A stretch of 58,837 nucleotides of DNA. It comes from an uncultured Clostridia bacterium. GTDB lineage: Bacteria > Bacillota > Clostridia > Oscillospirales > CAG-272. A model generated the notes under the pieces. It was not told the origin of the DNA, made no database searches, and was given only the letters and a program-made list of their open reading frames with translations. Location: the NCBI GenBank assembly GCA_947624995.1, contig CANQMS010000015.1, positions 1 to 58,837 of the forward strand, given 5' to 3'. Both the position numbers and the translations under genes were made by a program. Below, piece after piece: positions 1 through 8,612 of this stretch (the stretch's first letter is position 1; every line of letters starts with the position of its first letter).

Positions 1-102
1 TGGGGTGATAAGTCTTTTCCCGAGCACGCTTTTTACCCTGTATTTATTGATCTTTTTGTATTTCGCTCGGGGCTAAAAAAAGACAAACAGGAGGTGAAAA
101 AG

Positions 103-291
103 ATGAGAAAGTGCATACGCTGCGGGGCGGAAATGGAAGAAGACTTTACGTTCACCGGCGGATACGGCAATGTGATCCGCAAGAAGGGCTTGACCGGCAA
201 AGCCGTTTATCCGAAGGCGGCGGTTTGCCCGAAGTGCGGCGAGGTCTCCGTTTATGTGGACGAAGAGCAGCTCAAAAAACTGTTTAAGTAA
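103..291 (+). CDS. Small zinc-ribbon protein
   Basis: A 62-residue protein with two CxxC knuckles (CIRCG near the N-terminus, CPKCGE near residue 47), which should bind one zinc ion. The reading frame extends to a GTG at 94, but an AGGAGGT site at 89-95 sits correctly for the ATG at 103, so I use that start. Such short YgiT/zinc-ribbon-like proteins are frequent in Clostridia and have no assigned function. It is monocistronic: a strong terminator follows directly. I do not recognise a specific gene. Confidence 0.75.
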   Translation: MRKCIRCGAEMEEDFTFTGGYGNVIRKKGLTGKAVYPKAAVCPKCGEVSVYVDEEQLKKLFK

Positions 292-301
292 TTCCGCTTT
301 T

Positions 302-340
302 GCGCCCCCGGGAAATTTTTTCCCGGGGGACGCTTTTTTT
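302..340 (+). terminator. Rho-independent terminator
   Basis: A GC-rich inverted repeat (CCCCCGGGA / TCCCGGGGG) with an AT loop is followed by eight T residues. It ends the zinc-ribbon transcript. Bases 341-515 contain no gene or regulatory site that I can support. Confidence 0.85.
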
Positions 341-515
341 TGCTTTTTTGAAATATCCGGGCGCGAAATGCGAGATATATTGTGTACGGAGACTACGGTA
401 TCGACCGTGCTTTCCGTTCGAATGTCAAGTTCCGGCGCAGGGCAAAGCTGCGCGGGGAGATTTTGAAAGCAACGCGGAGATATCTTAGGTAAGACGAAAG
501 AGACGGAGGGCTGAT

Positions 516-1721
516 ATGAAAAGACTTATATGCTTTATCATCGCGCTCGTAATGGCGGCGCTGACGCTTGCCTCGTGCGACACTGCGCCCGAGGGCGGCG
601 ACGGTACGGGGGACGGCGACGGGCTCATACACGGGAGCGCAACCGGGAATATCGGCGAATTTGCGATCGGCGGCGGGTTCAGCGGAGCATATGTGTGGGG
701 AGATTTTATGTTCATCGAAGGGTCCGTGCAGACGGACTCCGGCGTCATGTCTCGCATCGTTTTTCGCGATATTACCGATCCCAAAGCGGAATGGGTGGTT
801 CTCGACTGCGATTTTGCGCAAGACGATATACCGGAAGGATTTGATGCGAGCATAGAACAGATAGAGCTTGTCGTCGACGACGAGGCGACCGCCGAAAACG
901 GCGGCGTCCCGGTGTTCGCTGTTGTGTATACGCTCGATATTTTTGAAAAAAGCAACGTGCATAACAGATGGAGCGAAACGCGCGTCGCGACCTTCGATAT
1001 GAAGACGCAGAAGCTCACGATAATCAAGAGCGGTATCGACGGCTCTCTTTGCAGCAACGTATGTTCATATAAAGGGAGGCTGTATTTCGACACACAGCCG
1101 TTTCACGCAGATGAGGAGCACGGCGAATTTTTCCGAACGCTGAACATGTTCGAGCTTGGCGGAGGCGAATACGCGACGATGGACGGCTTCGACACGGTGC
1201 TTTTGTCTCTTGACTATATAGCCGACGATGTGATCTACTACTCCGCCGGAGGGAAAATATATTCCTCCGCGCTCGACTTCTCGGGGCTTTCGTATCTCTT
1301 CGACGCGTACCAAGTCTTCTTTTCGGACGGCGAATACATATATTATCTGACGACAGAAGACCCGACGGCGAGATTTGATACATCATTTTCGCTATACAGG
1401 AAAAGAAGCGCCGACAAGTCGGCGGCGGGAGAGGTCGTGCTTTCAAGCGATGTTCTGACCGGGCGCAGCTGCACCGATTACAGCCTCTTCGGGAGCGATC
1501 TCTATCTCGAGACGGAAACGGACGGCGGGGGCTCGGTCATTTACCGTTATGACATAAAGACGGGCGAGTACGGGAAACTGATCGAACATGAAGGCTCTAT
1601 TTCCGTATGGTATTCCACAAGAGACTATGTGCTCGCTTATGTCCGCAAGGGACCAAACATCTGCGTTGACAAAAAAACAGGCGAGTATACAACATTTGAA
1701 GACTGGCAGAATCCGTGGTGA
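516..1721 (+). CDS. Secreted lipoprotein, paralogue A of a tandem pair
   Basis: A 401-residue protein with a clear lipoprotein signal (MKRLICFIIALVMAALTL followed by lipobox ASC, Cys about 20), then a Gly/Asp-rich linker and a long beta-rich domain with recurrent DDVIYYS, YIYYLTTED and YRYDIKTGEY-like stretches. The pattern suggests a beta-propeller of the DUF5050 type anchored outside the membrane. A GGAGGG site at 503-509 supports the ATG. The next gene is a paralogue 23 bp downstream. Function unknown; the propeller assignment is inference. Confidence 0.75.
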   Translation: MKRLICFIIALVMAALTLASCDTAPEGGDGTGDGDGLIHGSATGNIGEFAIGGGFSGAYVWGDFMFIEGSVQTDSGVMSRIVFRDITDPKAEWVVLDCDFAQDDIPEGFDASIEQIELVVDDEATAENGGVPVFAVVYTLDIFEKSNVHNRWSETRVATFDMKTQKLTIIKSGIDGSLCSNVCSYKGRLYFDTQPFHADEEHGEFFRTLNMFELGGGEYATMDGFDTVLLSLDYIADDVIYYSAGGKIYSSALDFSGLSYLFDAYQVFFSDGEYIYYLTTEDPTARFDTSFSLYRKRSADKSAAGEVVLSSDVLTGRSCTDYSLFGSDLYLETETDGGGSVIYRYDIKTGEYGKLIEHEGSISVWYSTRDYVLAYVRKGPNICVDKKTGEYTTFEDWQNPW

Positions 1722-1744
1722 TAAAGGAAAAGGGGGACCGGATC

Positions 1745-2968
1745 ATGTGGAAGATAAAGCGGATCGTATGCTTTCTTTTGGCGCTCGTCACGGCGGCGCT
1801 GATGCTCGCCGCGTGCGACACACAGTCCGTGGGCGGCGACGGTACGGACAGCGGCGGCGACGGGCTCATATACGGGAGCGCGCCCGGGAATATCGGGGAA
1901 TTTGCACAGGGGGGTGGATATACTAATCCGTATGTCTGGGGCGATTTTGTTTTCCAAACCGACGCGTATGAGCATAACAAAGACGGGTATATTGATCATA
2001 TCGTTTTTCATGATATGGACGATCCGTCGGGCGGATGGCTGCCGCTCTGCTGTGATCTCACACGCGGCGAGAGCTCCGACAAGTTCGACGCGGACATCGC
2101 ATCAGCGGAACTCATAATTGACGACGAGGCGACTGCGAAAAACGGCGGCGTCCCGGTGTTCATTATCGCTTACACGGTCGAACGCACCGAAAAAGACAAT
2201 GTGCATAACAGAGAATATGAAACAAAGATAGCGTCATTTGACATGAAGTCACGAAAGCTCACTATATTGAAAGAAGGACTTAACGATATCCGTATCGGCT
2301 ATATTTTTACATATCGCAACACGTTGTATTTTGAGACAGGTCATGCAAAGACGGCCAGCGGTGAAAATAGGGTTTATATTATAAATAAGATCAACCTCGA
2401 CGGGAGCGGCTACGCGGTTTTGGAAATCGAGGAGGAGACGGGATGGTTTCAGCTCGACTATATAGCCGACGATGTGATCTACTACTCGCGGGGCGGGAAA
2501 ATATATTCCTCCGCGCTCGACTTCTCTGGCTTTACATATTTGTTCGACGGGTACAGCGTATGCTGTTCGGACGGTGAATACCTATATTATCAGACCGCGG
2601 AGGACCTGACGATGACGGACTATGACACAGCATTTTCGCTGTGCCGCAGAAAACTCGGAGACCCGTTATCGGAGGAAGAAACCGTTCTTTCGAGTGATGT
2701 TGTTACAGCGCGCTACGGGGGCGGTTACAGTTTCGGAGACGGATATTTTTACTATGATAATGATATGAGCGACGGGACGACCGTATTTTATTCGTATGAT
2801 TGCAGGACCGGTGAACATAAAAAAATATTCACGGCTGAAAATTCTCATTACTGGATCGTATCAGCCACAGACGACCGTGTTATTATTCAGGACTGGGATG
2901 GCGTATACCATTTTGTCAAAAAAGATACCGGGGAATATACGACTATTGTGCGCTGGCACAACGCGTAA
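1745..2968 (+). CDS. Secreted lipoprotein, paralogue B of a tandem pair
   Basis: A 407-residue paralogue of the preceding gene: same lipoprotein signal (lipobox AAC), same GNIGEFA motif after the linker, same ADDVIYYS core. An upstream in-frame GTG at 1715 exists, but the ATG at 1745 has an AGGGGGA site and begins a standard signal peptide. Two 32-base blocks are identical to gene A (1212-1243 with 2456-2487, and 1251-1282 with 2495-2526) although the rest has diverged. It is likely co-transcribed with A and with the membrane protein that starts 20 bp downstream. Confidence 0.75.
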   Translation: MWKIKRIVCFLLALVTAALMLAACDTQSVGGDGTDSGGDGLIYGSAPGNIGEFAQGGGYTNPYVWGDFVFQTDAYEHNKDGYIDHIVFHDMDDPSGGWLPLCCDLTRGESSDKFDADIASAELIIDDEATAKNGGVPVFIIAYTVERTEKDNVHNREYETKIASFDMKSRKLTILKEGLNDIRIGYIFTYRNTLYFETGHAKTASGENRVYIINKINLDGSGYAVLEIEEETGWFQLDYIADDVIYYSRGGKIYSSALDFSGFTYLFDGYSVCCSDGEYLYYQTAEDLTMTDYDTAFSLCRRKLGDPLSEEETVLSSDVVTARYGGGYSFGDGYFYYDNDMSDGTTVFYSYDCRTGEHKKIFTAENSHYWIVSATDDRVIIQDWDGVYHFVKKDTGEYTTIVRWHNA

Positions 2969-2988
2969 AGCGGCGGGAGGGCTGAAAA

Positions 2989-5373
2989 ATGAAAATGACG
3001 CTGAGGCTCATACCTTACGAGATCCGAAAACTGCTGACGGCGCCGCTGATGCGGATAACGGCGGTCGCGCTGATCGTTGCGAGCGCTATCGTGTTCATCG
3101 CAAACGTGCTCGACCCGATGAGTACGATCCTCCCGCTGCGCGATCCCGAATATGATAAATACGCCGACGAGATATACAATATGGCGATAAACGACCCGGA
3201 CGGCTTTCTGCGCGAGTACGGGCGCGTGAAGAAGGACTATGAAGACTACGCATCGGGGAAGACGGACAGCATGTCCGCGTCGTACAGCAACGGGAAATAT
3301 CCCGACATAGACTTTTTCAACCGCGCTTACACCTACGCCATGGCGAACGACGCGTACCGCGAAAAGATCGGGGACGCGATAGCGAGGGCGGAGTCGCTCG
3401 ACCGCGCGTACGGGAAGCTGAACATCAGCCCGGACAGCTATGTGCGCCGTTACCAGAGGAGCTATATCGAAAGATATAAAAGCCTCGAAGAGAGCGTCAC
3501 GCTCGGGCGCGAGGTCGTGCGCGGCTGGTATAAATATTTTGACTATACCGCGGATTACTTCGCCGTCCTGCTGATCGCCGCCGTCGTCGCCGTTTATGCG
3601 GCGCTCGGCGACCGTTCGAGCGGCGCTTACACCGTAATGAGTGTTTGCCGGGGTGGGCGCGCGCACACGGGCGCCGCCAAATATTTCGCCGCGATGGCGG
3701 TCTGCGCGCTCGCGGCAGCGGTGTCGGCGGTAATTTCGTTCGCGGCGATCGGCGTCGTAACGGGCGGATATTCGAATCCGTTCTCGGCTGTCCAGTCGAT
3801 GACCGATCTGCGGTTTTTTCCGTTCCGCACCTCGTTTCTCGGAGCGTTTTTGTTTGACATACTGCTGAAGGCGGTGACGACCGCGATCTTCGCGTCCGTC
3901 GTGTTCGCCGTCGCGTCCGCGGTCAAAAACGCCGCGATCGCCGCGGGCGTCGGGCTCTCGCTCATCGCCGTGGGATATTATGTTCCGAACCTTGAAAGAA
4001 CGTCGCTCGGGCAGTGGAAATATCTCGGCCTGTGGTCGACGTTCGGCACGGAAAATTTCGCGTCCGAGTACCGCGCGGTCGAGATATTCGGATATCCCGT
4101 CACGCTCGGGGCTGTTTTTGCCGTGATTGCGCTCGTCACGGCGGTCCTGTCCGTTTCGGTATCGGCTGTGCTCTTCCACGCGCGCGGGCTCTCCGGCAGC
4201 GTGGGACGCTCGCGCGCCGCTGCCGCTTTAGAGCGGATAAAGGAGAAGATCTCGGGGCGGCGCGCGTCCGCGCGCAGGTACCCCTCCTCGCTCGTATCAT
4301 ATGAGATATATAAACAGCGCGCCGTTTATGCGATACTTGCCGTTCTGATCGTCGCGAAAGTGATCGCCGCGTCGGGATATTTTACGGCGAAGGAGTCGAC
4401 GTTTGAAAAGATAACGAAAAAATATCTCGATGTGGTCGGCGGACCGTATACGGAGGAGAAGGCGGAATATATCGAGAAAGAATACAGGATATACAGTGAA
4501 AAGTTCGAGCAGCTGAAGAACATCGGCGAGGAGTTCTGGAACAACAAGATATCGAGCGAGTACTATAGATCGCTCCTTTACGAGCTGACGGACGCGCAGG
4601 AAAAGATGGAGCCGCTCGAATATCTGCGCGGGCAGTCGGACAGGCTCGAAAAGCTATACCGTGAGCGCGGGATCGTCGGCTCGTATGTGTACGATATAGG
4701 CTACAACAAGCTGATGAACGAGGGCGTCGACTGGCTGCTGTTGGTCTTCGTCTGCGTGCTCGCGTGCAGGATGTATCTGCCGGAATTCAAAAGCTCGACC
4801 TCTGGCAACTGTATGCAGATGATAGCGAACACGACCGCGCGCGGCAGGGGAGCGCTGTTTGCGGCGAAGACCGCCGTCTTCACAGTATCGTCCGCCGCCG
4901 CGTGGACCGTCTTCCGTGCCGTAGATATGTTTTATTTCTTCCGCTCGAACGCTCTGCCGGATAATATCTATTCCGCCGTGCTCGGCTTGGAGAGATACGA
5001 GGGCGCGCTGCCGAATCTTTCAATCGCATCGTATATCGCCCTCAATTTCACGCTCAGCTTTTTCGGGACGCTGCTGCTCGCGCTGATCTGTTTTCTCATC
5101 GGGCTGTATCTGAGGCGCGAGCTGATAGTATATACCGTCACGGCGGCTGTGGCGGCGGTGCCGTATTTTATCGCGAAGACGGGCATCGCCGCCGCGGGAT
5201 ATCTCGACCTCACGATGCTGTTTGACACCGACCGGCTCTACAGGCTCGGCGGGGATGTGCTTCCGATGCCGATCTGCGGGATGGTGTTCCTGACAGCTGC
5301 GGCTGCCGCCGCGGCGGCTCTGACGGTGCGCGCCGTCAGAGCTGTGCGCAGGGGAGACTGGCTGATCAGATGA
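2989..5373 (+). CDS. Large membrane protein, duplicated ABC-2-permease-like architecture
   Basis: A 794-residue protein with two halves of the same plan: a hydrophobic helix near the N-terminus (about 20-40), a long extracytoplasmic segment, then four or five membrane helices (about 188-396). The plan repeats from about residue 448 to 790. Both halves begin with a similar cytoplasmic stretch (IPYEIRKLLTA and SLVSYEIYKQRAVYA), as in ABC-2 type export permeases. No ATP-binding protein is encoded nearby, so either a distant ATPase is used or it is not a transporter. It follows the two lipoproteins by 20 bp. Confidence 0.6.
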   Translation: MKMTLRLIPYEIRKLLTAPLMRITAVALIVASAIVFIANVLDPMSTILPLRDPEYDKYADEIYNMAINDPDGFLREYGRVKKDYEDYASGKTDSMSASYSNGKYPDIDFFNRAYTYAMANDAYREKIGDAIARAESLDRAYGKLNISPDSYVRRYQRSYIERYKSLEESVTLGREVVRGWYKYFDYTADYFAVLLIAAVVAVYAALGDRSSGAYTVMSVCRGGRAHTGAAKYFAAMAVCALAAAVSAVISFAAIGVVTGGYSNPFSAVQSMTDLRFFPFRTSFLGAFLFDILLKAVTTAIFASVVFAVASAVKNAAIAAGVGLSLIAVGYYVPNLERTSLGQWKYLGLWSTFGTENFASEYRAVEIFGYPVTLGAVFAVIALVTAVLSVSVSAVLFHARGLSGSVGRSRAAAALERIKEKISGRRASARRYPSSLVSYEIYKQRAVYAILAVLIVAKVIAASGYFTAKESTFEKITKKYLDVVGGPYTEEKAEYIEKEYRIYSEKFEQLKNIGEEFWNNKISSEYYRSLLYELTDAQEKMEPLEYLRGQSDRLEKLYRERGIVGSYVYDIGYNKLMNEGVDWLLLVFVCVLACRMYLPEFKSSTSGNCMQMIANTTARGRGALFAAKTAVFTVSSAAAWTVFRAVDMFYFFRSNALPDNIYSAVLGLERYEGALPNLSIASYIALNFTLSFFGTLLLALICFLIGLYLRRELIVYTVTAAVAAVPYFIAKTGIAAAGYLDLTMLFDTDRLYRLGGDVLPMPICGMVFLTAAAAAAAALTVRAVRAVRRGDWLIR

Positions 5374-5415
5374 CGCGTTTCTCTTTTTGATAAAGCGTCA
5401 TATAGAAAAGGCGGT

Positions 5416-5469
5416 TTAAGGCACCCGATTTTGATAAAACTTCAAAATCGGGTGCCTTAACTTGATTTT
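5416..5469 (+). terminator. Strong hairpin terminator (19-bp perfect stem)
   Basis: TTAAGGCACCCGATTTTGA at 5416-5434 is perfectly complementary to 5442-5460, with a 7-base loop and a T6 run at 5464-5469. It ends the lipoprotein/membrane-protein unit. Confidence 0.8.
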
Positions 5470-5490
5470 TTCGCGGCGGTGTGATAAACT
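5462..5490 (+). promoter_or_regulatory. Possible promoter for the rRNA methyltransferase
   Basis: TTGATT (5462-5467), a 17-base spacer and TAAACT (5485-5490). The match is moderate and overlaps the end of the preceding terminator. It is the best sigma-A-like candidate in the 297-bp gap before 5671; nothing else is evident there. Confidence 0.35.
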
Positions 5491-5670
5491 GATTTTGAAG
5501 CTACGGATGAGGGCGTTTATTCATCAGAGGGAATTTTCTGAAAAAATTACGATACCGACGCACCGTCAAAGTTATCACCGGCGTCATAAGCTGCGGGAGG
5601 CTCGACCTTGCGCGGATGATGTAAAAAAGGCGTCCACGAAAAAAATCATATATGAGGAAATGAAACGTTA

Positions 5671-6900
5671 ATGAAGGAAGGCAGGGGGTATCCCGTATTT
5701 GTCATAACGCCGAAGGGGCAGCGCTGGGTGGAGTCGGGGCACCCGTGGGTCTATGCCGCGGAGGTCACGGAGGAGCGCGGGGAGTGCGAAAACGGCGGTC
5801 TTGCCGACGTGGTGACGCAAAAGGGCACATACCTCGGCACCGGGATAGTGAGCCGGGCGAGCAAGATACGCCTTCGCATCGTCTCCCGCAACGCGAACGA
5901 TAAATTTGACGAGGCTTTCTGGGAGCGGCGCGTCCGCTACGCATGGGAATACCGAAAAACGGTGATGGGACGGGACACAGGCTGCTGCCGCGTGATCTAC
6001 GGGGAGTCCGACGGGTTCCCGGGTCTGACGGTGGACCGGTTTTCGGAGCTCTTATCCGTGCAGACGATGTCGTTCGGCATGGAGCGGTTGAAACCGGTCA
6101 TTCTGCCGCTCATCGTCCGGGTTCTCCGTGAGGACGGGCAGGACATCCGGGGCGTCTATCTCCGGGACGACCTTGCCGGCAGAGCGCAGGAGGGACTTCC
6201 GCAGGGGAAGGGCTGGTTCGCGGTCCCGGGGGAGGGCGTGCCCGACAGCGCCGTGACGGAGATCACCGAAAACGGCGTAAAATACCGGGTCGATGTGGAA
6301 AACGGGCAAAAGACAGGATTTTTCCTCGATCAGAAATACAACCGCCTCGCCGTGGCGCGGCTCTCCCGGGAAAAGCGCGTGCTCGACTGCTTCACCCACA
6401 CGGGGTCGTTCGCGCTGAACGCCGCGCTTGGCGGGGCGGCGCATGTCACGGCTGTGGACGTCTCCGCCGATGCAATCGGGATGGCGCGCTTCAACGCCCG
6501 CCTCAACGGCGCGGAGGACAAAATCGACTTCATCACCGCCGACGTGTTCGATCTGCTCCCGCGCCTCGCCGATTCGGGCAAGCGGGACTACGACCTCATA
6601 ATACTGGATCCGCCCGCGTTTACGAAATCGCGGAAAACGGCGGACAGCGCATTCCGGGGGTATAAGGAGATAAACTACCGCGCCATGGGGCTGCTCCCGC
6701 GGGGCGGGTATCTTGCGACGGCGTCATGCAGCCATTTCATGCCGTGCGCGGACTTTGAGCGGATGCTCCGCGCCGCCGCGCACGACGCCGGGCGGGAGCT
6801 CAAGGAGATAGAGGTCCGAAAGCAGTCCCCGGACCACCCCGTTTTGTGGAACGTCCCTGAGACGGAGTATCTGAAATTTTACATTTTTCAGGTGATATGA
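5671..6900 (+). CDS. rlmI: Class I rRNA methyltransferase, RlmI (YccW) family
   Basis: A 409-residue protein with an N-terminal PUA RNA-binding domain (about 8-75), a linker, and a Rossmann SAM-methyltransferase domain. Diagnostic motifs are QKTGFFLDQ (213-221), the SAM loop DCFTHTGSF (239-247), LDPPAFTKS (312-320) and ASCSH (351-355), whose Cys fits a 5-methylcytosine mechanism. The length matches family members that methylate a cytosine of 23S rRNA (C1962 in E. coli). A GAGG lies rather far upstream of the ATG. The exact target base here is inferred from the family. Confidence 0.88.
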   Translation: MKEGRGYPVFVITPKGQRWVESGHPWVYAAEVTEERGECENGGLADVVTQKGTYLGTGIVSRASKIRLRIVSRNANDKFDEAFWERRVRYAWEYRKTVMGRDTGCCRVIYGESDGFPGLTVDRFSELLSVQTMSFGMERLKPVILPLIVRVLREDGQDIRGVYLRDDLAGRAQEGLPQGKGWFAVPGEGVPDSAVTEITENGVKYRVDVENGQKTGFFLDQKYNRLAVARLSREKRVLDCFTHTGSFALNAALGGAAHVTAVDVSADAIGMARFNARLNGAEDKIDFITADVFDLLPRLADSGKRDYDLIILDPPAFTKSRKTADSAFRGYKEINYRAMGLLPRGGYLATASCSHFMPCADFERMLRAAAHDAGRELKEIEVRKQSPDHPVLWNVPETEYLKFYIFQVI

Positions 6901-6912
6901 CCGTGTACACCG

Positions 6913-6941
6913 TTGACACTGCGGGCGCGGCATGCTATAAT
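6913..6941 (+). promoter_or_regulatory. Consensus sigma-A promoter
   Basis: TTGACA (6913-6918), a 17-base spacer and TATAAT (6936-6941) match the consensus perfectly. The promoter starts 13 bases after the rlmI stop and drives the lipoprotein at 6978. Confidence 0.85.
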
Positions 6942-6977
6942 CACAAACGTCAAATCAAATGTTTCAGAGGTTTTATA

Positions 6978-8024
6978 ATGAAAAGAATTCTCGCAGCTCT
7001 GTTGGCGGCGCTGATGCTCGTGTCGCTCGCATGCTGCTCGCCAAATAACTCCGGCACGCGCGAGCCGGATCCTGCCGTCTCCGGCAGCGGAGACAAAACA
7101 GACGGAAGCACACAGCCCGGCGGCACGAATAAGCCGTTTGAACCGCTGCCCCGCGGCACAAAGTGCAACACCGTGGGGATGGACACCGGCGTGACCCTCT
7201 GCGTCACGGCTGACGGCGGCGTCGTGTCCTCACGGAGCGAGAACCCCTTGAAAGTTCCGGACGGAAAAAAGGTCAAGGCGGTCGAGGCGGACGGCGCGAT
7301 TTACTACCTGATGGATGACGGCTCCGTCTGCGACATAAACTGGAAAACCGTGTCCGCCTGGGAAGGCATGGAGATGGTAGAGCTGGCGGGGCAATCCTAT
7401 GACTGCTTCGGTCTCCGCTCGGACGGCGCCGTTGTGAACATAGACGGTGAAGTTCTCGTCGAGGGCGAGAACATCGTCAGCTTCGACGTGGGAAGAGCCG
7501 GCGTGATCGCCTGCGTCAGGGCGGACGGGACGATGGTCCTGCGCGACTTCGCCGGCGGGGAATACCATGGGATGTATGCCGACGCCGCAAACTGGACGGA
7601 CATCGTTTTAGTCGTGGAGAGCGATAAGGTCCTGGCGGGGCTCAAGTCCGACGGGACGGTCGTGCTGATCTACGATGAGGAGGACTACGCCTCCCGGAGC
7701 GACGACGGCAAAAACCCGGAGCTGACGGCGGCGCTCGAGTGGACGGATATCGTGTCCATCGAAATGAATGACTACTGCGGTCTCGTGGGCGTCCGCGCCG
7801 ACGGCACCGTGACGGCTGCCGGGAAATTTAACGGCGAGCTGGGCAACATCAGCGAAGATATAAAGGACTGGACGGACATAGTTGCCGTGAAGATGGAGAC
7901 GTACTTCATCACCGGCATCAAGTCGAACGGTTCCCTCGTACAAATCGGCACATATACCCAGACGGAGGACGGAGTGAAGCAGGGCACCGAGCTCAAATGC
8001 GACAACGCGATGCTGCCGTGGTAA
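6978..8024 (+). CDS. Secreted lipoprotein with RCC1-like repeats
   Basis: A 348-residue protein with a lipoprotein signal (MKRILAALLAALMLVS followed by LACC) and a Gly/Thr/Pro linker. The domain that follows repeats the pattern 'W-T-D-I-V ... G-L-K-S/R-x-D-G-T-V' (GLRSDGAV, ACVRADGTM, GLKSDGTV, GVRADGTV, GIKSNGSL), typical of RCC1-type beta-propeller blades. The frame is open upstream to 6897, but the ATG at 6978 has an AGAGG site and starts the signal peptide. Probably a surface binding protein; ligand unknown. Confidence 0.75.
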   Translation: MKRILAALLAALMLVSLACCSPNNSGTREPDPAVSGSGDKTDGSTQPGGTNKPFEPLPRGTKCNTVGMDTGVTLCVTADGGVVSSRSENPLKVPDGKKVKAVEADGAIYYLMDDGSVCDINWKTVSAWEGMEMVELAGQSYDCFGLRSDGAVVNIDGEVLVEGENIVSFDVGRAGVIACVRADGTMVLRDFAGGEYHGMYADAANWTDIVLVVESDKVLAGLKSDGTVVLIYDEEDYASRSDDGKNPELTAALEWTDIVSIEMNDYCGLVGVRADGTVTAAGKFNGELGNISEDIKDWTDIVAVKMETYFITGIKSNGSLVQIGTYTQTEDGVKQGTELKCDNAMLPW

Positions 8025-8111
8025 AGAACACCTCCGCCGGGGTGCTTGTCCCGGGTGTGAATGATTTTGGCAAGTGCATAAAGCGGATCCCCGGTTCATC
8101 GGATTCGTGAA

Positions 8112-8140
8112 CGTACGGGTCGCCTTTGGCGACCCGTACG
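8112..8140 (+). terminator. Hairpin downstream of the RCC1-like gene
   Basis: CGTACGGGTCGCC and its perfect complement are separated by a TTT loop. There is no proper T run after it, so it may be a terminator, an mRNA-end stabiliser or another hairpin. Confidence 0.5.
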
Positions 8141-8231
8141 GCGTTATAAGATAAAAGGCGGGTCACATTTTGCAGGAGCGCCGTTTGCAGCTGCGCAGAT
8201 CAATGCTTTTTTTAAAATTTTTGATTTTTTC

Positions 8232-8260
8232 TTGACAAATTCGGAATATAGTGATAGTAT
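8232..8260 (+). promoter_or_regulatory. Promoter of the trp operon
   Basis: TTGACA (8232-8237), a 17-base spacer and TAGTAT (8255-8260) lie just upstream of the T-box leader. Confidence 0.8.
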
Positions 8261-8265
8261 AAAGA

Positions 8266-8560
8266 AAATTTAAACCGTTGACGCGGAGATAACGGCGACG
8301 ACGCCTTCACAGAGAGCCCGTGGTGCTGAAAATCGGGTAAGAAACGAACCGTCAAATGGACCGCTGAGGGTGCAGTCAAATGCGGCTTGCAATGTTTGCG
8401 CCGCAGAGTATTCTGCAACGTGTGGCATACGTCAGTTGCCGGGGATATGCTTGTATCCTTTAAAGCGCACGGCTTTTGCCGTGAATTCAAGGTGGCACCG
8501 CGGATAATTTTTTAATTGTTCGTCCTTGACAGAAAAGCTGATTCTGTCGGGGGCGTTTTT
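8266..8560 (+). promoter_or_regulatory. T-box leader, tryptophan specific
   Basis: The conserved T-box AAGGTGGCACCGCGG is at 8489-8503. It is followed by a terminator whose 5' arm (from 8521, CGTCCTTGACAGA) pairs with TCTGTCGGGGGCG and ends in T5. In stem I, GCGG (8283-8286) pairs with CCGC (8361-8364) and ACGG (8292-8295) with CCGT (8349-8352). They enclose a specifier loop in which the triplet TGG (8357-8359) is followed by the usual purine A. Uncharged tRNA-Trp should stabilise the antiterminator and allow reading into trpD. Confidence 0.93.
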
Positions 8561-8612
8561 GTTTGCTCCTTTGACAGAAAAACAAAGGAGCATATTTTAT
8601 AGGAGGAGAAAA

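Noticed and set aside
2887-4179. A 430-codon minus-strand open frame opposite the ABC-2-like gene
   Set aside because: Arg/His-rich composition without ribosome site or family features; it mirrors the GC-rich codon bias of the real plus-strand gene.
5462-5671. 69-codon plus-strand frame before rlmI
   Set aside because: It starts within the preceding terminator, has no ribosome site and no recognisable features; its end simply carries the rlmI ribosome site.
8112-8140. Riboswitch upstream of the T-box
   Set aside because: Only a simple 13-bp hairpin with a 3-base loop; nothing resembles a known aptamer.
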